From the NCBI GenBank assembly GCA_021292105.1, contig CM037874.1:17218615-17282614 (forward strand): a stretch of DNA of 64,000 nucleotides, read 5' to 3'. Made by a program: the position numbers and the translations under genes. The stretch comes from Anadara kagoshimensis. Its lineage: Eukaryota; Mollusca; Bivalvia; Arcoida; Arcidae. Position 1 is the stretch's first letter. Each line of letters opens with the position of its first letter. Below, piece after piece: positions 61,260 to 64,000 of the stretch. Below the pieces are notes generated by a model. That model saw only the letters and a program-made list of their open reading frames with translations, ran no database searches and had not been told where the DNA came from.

Positions 61260-63864
61260 ACTTGAAACCATCCTGTACTATATCAAATCTGTTTTACCAT
61301 TAGTGTGGAATTTTGTATCTAGTTATAGATTTTGTGAAATATGTTCTAATAACTGTTGTTTTATATGAAAACTTATGTGATGTGGTTCAATTTCCAATGG
61401 AAACAGTTCTACACAAGTTGTAAGTGTTGTGCACATGGTGTATTTGTATATGATGTTTAATGTCAGGCAGATTACAGAGACTCTAAACTATTTACTTCTG
61501 ACATAGGTTCTTCCATGTAACTTTCCTCTTTCATTTCTTCCTCTTCAATAGTAGGAGCCACAGAATAGTAGCGCTTGGTTTCCACATTGAACGCCAGCAT
61601 TGGTGGTTCTATACCACATAAATATTCACCAAATAGCTGCAATTTTTGAATCCTTAAGCAGTCCTTGGCAATTTCCTGTTTAAAAAGAAAATAGTTTAGA
61701 TTATGAAATTGTGAAAGTAATAAACAAGTTCTTAAATATGAGAGTTCATAAAATATTTTATATATTGAACAAGAGAATCGGAAATACCAAGTGATGCTTT
61801 CCAAATGAAGGCTACATGTAGTTGTAAAAGGGCTATTTCTTAATTCAAATATGTTTGTTTTAATAAAATTTTGCAAAGGACAATAACTTGAATTATGCAA
61901 AATAGAGTTATGGTTCTTGTACAATGCACTTATCGGTATTAACCTCTATCTACCTATGGAGTTTCCTCATAAGGCTTTTGAGATGTGCTTCAAACAAAAT
62001 TAGGCATGAAAAATAACAAAGGGCAATAACTCTAAAATTTAGCAAAATAGAGTTATGGTTCTTTTGCTTTACATTTACATTGTCCTCATTTAGGTCTCTA
62101 TACCTATGAAGTTTCATGTTGATACTTTTTAGCTCCAGACTAAATTATGATGGATGCATACACCGCTGAGGGACGCACAGACAAAGTGGCAATTATATGC
62201 TCTCCCTTTGGGTAGCATAATAAACTTGTCATTAGACCTTTTAAATGTCATATAATATAATTGCATGACAGCATGTTAATTGCATCATACAAATTCAGAC
62301 AATAACTTATCACCAACCTTTTCTACTGTGCTATGTACAAAAGAACTTTCCATCAGTGCACTTAATAATGGTACAAAGCCAGCAAGCATGGTGTCCTCTG
62401 GTAACACTACTGGATCACAACCTGTAAAAAATATAACAAAAAACATTTGACTATTTGTATATTTGTTTATTATTAATATTGCCTCTGACAATTAATTCCA
62501 TGGTAAGGTTCTTCTTAAAACAGTGATTTTTACATCTTCTAAAAACTGCCCTCTGCGTTTGAGATTGGAACAAGCAAATTCATTGAAATTAGTATCCTCT
62601 GCTAGTAGGTTTTTTTTTGTGATTTGCACTTGTATGTTCCAAGAGTAAAACTCCGAGGAAAATGAGCAACTTACTCGGTTTTGGGGTTTGTCAATAAATC
62701 AGGGGAGACTCATAAAGAAAAAAGTTGCAGATTCAAGGTAGATTGTTGATCAGGAAAAAAGGTAACACTAAGTAACACAGTGAATATCTACCTCCACATG
62801 TATAATGCACAAAATACATTTTACTACAGTGTCCATACCTTCACGTCTGTCTTGATATAACTTGACATGAGACACATCTAAATCTTTGAGAACATTGCAA
62901 AACTCTCCTGTTACTTTCCATACATCAATGTTAGGCCTGAAATATAAAATTACAATCATCTGTAATTTATTTTATATAGTCATGTACATAAACGTCTTTC
63001 ACCTTCAAGTAAAAAACAAGCATACTAATCTGTGTCCAAATCAAAATTCCAAAGCAGAGTAAAAACTTTACAAGTGACAAATTAAGTTAAGCATGTGAAC
63101 TTCCTCCAGTGAAGTGAGGCTGGGTAATCTGGATATTAGGCATAAAAACAACACTATAACTTTAATAGGGTTAGTCACATTCTAAATTCGAGCATGACCA
63201 AGTCAAAATTTTTCTTTGGTTGATTGAATGCAGTTTTACGTCCCAGTCAAAACTATTTCACTTATACTAAGACGTCACTAGCTGTAAGATGAAGTGGCAG
63301 AATTTTTTTTTACATTTGCAGTGTGCTCAGGGCAATCGTGCAGACCTGTAGGTTTCCCTGCAGTAACACAGGGGTCTCTTCTGAAGGACCCCATGACTAA
63401 TTTTTTTCAATGCCAGTTCTATTCAAAAGAACAGTCACTACCTAGGGTCTACATGTATGTAATTTTAACGCTTATAAGTTAGGATTCTCAAAGGTAAAGT
63501 CATAGTAAATGACTCTTAAGAAAAACGAAAATTCTGTCTCTCCTGAAAAGTTACATTTATGAAGGAGTATGACTTTTAAATTTGCTGACGATATTCTGTA
63601 TTACTCACCCTAAAGTAACATCTCTAAGACAAGGAGGAGGGTTCCATAGTGTAGAATTACAAGTCATCCAATCGGTCCAGATTTTGACCCCTGGAATCAG
63701 TTCTTCTAGATCCCGACTAAACATGTGAGACGGGTAGTCCCGGGACTGTAAATGTTCAGTAAGGAATACAGAACAGCGTTCTACCAGAATGCCAAACATG
63801 TCTAACCCCAACTGTACAGCTAGTTCTTGTAACTCTGATCTGACGGCATCATCTAATGACTCTT
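54095..63864 (-). CDS. SMG6: SMG6 (EST1A) 3' part, PIN-domain endonuclease of nonsense-mediated decay
   Basis: Cleaves premature-stop mRNAs near the stop codon. Nine exons: 63864-63609, 62936-62839, 62421-62318, 61675-61496, 60925-60782, 60077-59927, 58956-58742, 57762-57681, 54225-54095. All junctions are GT-AG and all phases agree, giving the last 452 residues. Order: end of the helical domain (PGVKIWTDWM, LWNPPP; then LPEDTMLAGFVPLL, GIEPPMLAF), an acidic-basic linker (EDVIIESEEE), then the PIN domain with VPDTNCFIDH, INELDGLAKG, ALTSKGSVMETISFRSE, GNNDDLILSCCLHYC, VVLLTDDRN and NVPVKDVPSFLKW. SMG6 rather than SMG5 because the acidic residues needed in human SMG6 (D1251, D1353, D1392) are all present. 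The 5' exons lie beyond the right edge. Confidence 0.95.
54364..56549 (+). mobile_element. Element with tandem core and terminal hairpin, copy 2 (SMG6 last intron)
   Basis: Starts aaacaagaggcccatggg, ends ctcatctgagcctttggctcaggtgagctaaaaa as a hairpin. Nine 145-bp units (anchors gaccttgacc at 54710, 54855, 55000, 55145, 55291, 55436, 55581, 55726, 55871). A longer non-repetitive tail precedes the gacgacggacg tract at 56449-56500. It inserts between SMG6 exons 8 and 9. Confidence 0.75.
56996..57030 (+). repeat. Poly-A run, 35 bases
   Basis: Uninterrupted A in the last SMG6 intron; gives a poly-Phe frame on the other strand that is not a gene. Confidence 0.95.
57142..57554. mobile_element. 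hAT-like MITE, 413 bp, 6-bp target duplication (SMG6 last intron)
   Basis: TIRs cagggttcatacagac / gtacgaaccctg. Flanked by aatatc at 57136-57141 and 57555-57560. Closely similar throughout to 51988-52432, same orientation. Confidence 0.8.
57681..57762 (-). CDS. SMG6: SMG6 exon (PIN, GNNDDLILSCC)
   Basis: Acceptor TTACAG|GGAAAT and donor AAAG|GTAATT; 27 codons plus one base. Encodes GNNDDLILSCCLHYCKDKAR EFMSKDK; the NNDD aspartate corresponds to human D1353. Confidence 0.95.
58203..58362. repeat. Imperfect 160-bp palindrome in an SMG6 intron
   Basis: Left arm caacat..cccgtggtatatcg pairs with right arm cgatataccacaggg..atgttg, with inner arms cacatgccgaagaatatatcac / gtgatatattcttctgcatgtg around ggtggcagtgccacc. 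A partial echo (ggtatatcg...tataccac) lies at 58608-58630. Confidence 0.85.
58742..58956 (-). CDS. SMG6: SMG6 exon (PIN, INELDGLAKG)
   Basis: Acceptor CTCCAG|TTATT and donor AACC|GTAAGT. Encodes INELDGLAKGSKHSQNDSPE, a helical stretch VQQKAKEMVEFLEEEFEKK, then ALTSKGSVMETISFRSEE, all recognisable against human SMG6 (INELDGLAKG, ALTSRGNELESIAFRSED). Confidence 0.96.
59927..60077 (-). CDS. SMG6: SMG6 exon (PIN start, VPDTNCFIDH)
   Basis: Acceptor TTTACAG|AAAATT and donor AATAG|GTAATA. Encodes KILDKNRHRSIELEIHPIFL, VPDTNCFIDHSHSLKKLV and KFTVVVPLI. The Asp of PDTN corresponds to human D1251, a metal-binding catalytic residue. Confidence 0.95.
60304..60357 (+). repeat. C-run followed by A-runs
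   Basis: Twelve C, then A-rich sequence with cc breaks, in an SMG6 intron. Possibly the tail of an old retroposed repeat. Confidence 0.85.
60782..60925 (-). CDS. SMG6: SMG6 exon (charged linker before the PIN domain)
   Basis: Forty-eight codons, phase 0 at both ends. Acceptor ATATAG|GAGG and donor CAG|GTATAG. Encodes EDVIIESEEEVLAEGQDGDD, then a Lys/Glu helix (LKTKKEELKKKKEEQEKQ). An acidic stretch followed by a basic-acidic helix precedes the PIN domain in animal SMG6. It is composition-biased, so the assignment leans on phase and position. Confidence 0.8.
61204..61256 (+). repeat. (AG)n microsatellite
   Basis: About 26 units with one aaag break, in an SMG6 intron. Confidence 0.95.
61496..61675 (-). 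CDS. SMG6: SMG6 exon (GIEPPMLAF)
   Basis: Sixty codons, phase 0 at both ends. Acceptor AAACAG|GAAA and donor CAGAA|GTAAAT. Encodes EIAKDCLRIQKLQLFGEYLC, then GIEPPMLAFNVETKRYYSV and a Glu/Met-rich acidic end. Read-through past the donor reaches a stop after seven codons. Confidence 0.88.
61860..62222. repeat. Dispersed repeat with two related units (SMG6 intron)
   Basis: Two copies of a unit with acaataac..gcaaaatagagttatggttct and cctatg(g/a)agttt, then ggacgcacagacaaagtggc and atgctctccctttgggtagc. Non-coding; class unknown. Confidence 0.55.
62318..62421 (-). CDS. SMG6: SMG6 exon (LPEDTMLAGFVPLL)
   Basis: Acceptor TTTACAG|GTTG and donor AAAAG|GTTGGT. Encodes CDPVVLPEDTMLAGFVPLLS through SSFVHSTVEK. 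LPED.MLAGFVPLL is a strongly conserved SMG6 block. The donor is non-consensus at +3 to +5 (GTTGGT), but phase 0 joins it exactly to the next exon. Confidence 0.9.
62839..62936 (-). CDS. SMG6: SMG6 exon (helical domain)
   Basis: Acceptor TTTCAG|GCCT and donor GAAG|GTATGG; phase 2 in, phase 1 out. Encodes PNIDVWKVTGEFCNVLKDLD and onward to YQDRRE. Less conserved than its neighbours; assigned by phase continuity on both sides. Confidence 0.85.
63018..63140 (+). mobile_element. Partial relative of the 87-bp array element (SMG6 intron)
   Basis: aagcatactaatctgtgtcc, ttccaaagcagagtaaaaac, catgtgaacttcctccag and gtgaggctgggtaatctgga follow the same order as the other copies. A shorter left-end fragment is at about 44943-45020. 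Confidence 0.55.
63217..63450 (-). mobile_element. Diverged SINE remnant (SMG6 intron)
   Basis: ttttacgtcccagtcaaaac, acgtcactagctgta, caggggtctcttctgaagga and gaacagtcactaccta in family order, reversed. Confidence 0.6.
63609..63864 (-). CDS. SMG6: SMG6 exon (helical domain, WNPPP motif)
   Basis: Acceptor TTTTAG|AAGAG and donor TTAGG|GTGAGT. Encodes ESLDDAVRSELQELAVQLGL through DLEELIPGVKIWTDWM and LWNPPPCLRDVTL. The IPGVKIWTDWM..LWNPPP block is shared by SMG5 and SMG6 helical domains. It is the first SMG6 exon wholly inside the window. Confidence 0.9.
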
Positions 63865-63937
63865 CTAAAACAGAAATAACAAATCTAAATGACAAACTTG
63901 TAATATTTTTACTTAATTTACAAGATTAACAAGAAAT

Positions 63938-64000
63938 CTGTGAGCTCCTGCTCACTTAATATACCCCTGCTTTTAACACATGTAAATGTTGAAAAATAAA
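63938..64000. mobile_element. Partial copy of the 45021 element at the window edge
   Basis: ctgtgagctcctgctcactt aatatacccctgc; truncated by the end of the window. Confidence 0.5.

Noticed and set aside
54095-63864. Assignment of the minus-strand gene to SMG5
   Set aside because: SMG5 shares the helical domain but its PIN domain lacks the full set of catalytic acids; here all are present, and the ALTSKGSVMETISFRSE and NVPVKDVPSFLKW blocks fit SMG6.

Overview
The window is AT-rich animal nuclear DNA, most likely from a bivalve mollusc. The evidence is large intron-containing genes with GT-AG junctions, a tRNA-derived SINE family, many short inverted-repeat elements, microsatellites, and dispersed repeats of a kind I associate with bivalve genomes. 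Species cannot be named from sequence alone. Nothing bacterial, phage-like or CRISPR-like was seen.

Three protein-coding genes can be reconstructed by joining exons whose phases agree. (1) MED19, the Mediator head-module subunit, is on the minus strand at 28142-13273 in six exons. Its most conserved exon carries an apparent one-base deletion. (2) A coiled-coil protein with a C-terminal death domain is on the plus strand at 33585-43173 in three exons, 544 aa. Its 3' end is duplicated four-fold in tandem, carrying the stop-codon context and polyadenylation signals along. (3) SMG6 (EST1A), the endonuclease of nonsense-mediated decay, is on the minus strand. Its last nine exons (63864-54095, 452 aa) are present, including the whole PIN nuclease domain with its acidic residues intact, and its 5' part lies beyond the right edge. 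MED19 and the death-domain gene are divergent; the death-domain gene and SMG6 converge. Nothing in the sequence links the three functionally. Weaker coding candidates are one orphan exon (7906-8022) and two small frames with a cysteine-rich CxCxxC-type motif inside a transposon (25114-25938).

Layout: 1-13.2 kb is intergenic, with a perfect 58-bp-arm palindrome, microsatellites, a truncated SINE, a 14-unit 87-bp minisatellite and several MITEs. 13.3-28.1 kb is MED19; intron 3 holds a strand-switching GAT/ATC tract and intron 1 holds a 5.1-kb long-TIR element with a 10-bp target duplication and two nested foldback modules. 28.1-33.6 kb is the divergent spacer with two oppositely oriented full-length SINEs. 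33.6-43.9 kb is the death-domain gene. 43.9-54.1 kb is a repeat-filled convergent spacer. 54.1-64 kb is SMG6.

The most unusual material is the repeats. Several unrelated element families carry an internal stretch that has been amplified in tandem (87, 22 and 145 bp units). Two, perhaps three, elements are built from one short word repeated forward in one arm and inverted in the other. I could run no database search, so family names rest on recognition of the translated sequence and on structural hallmarks.
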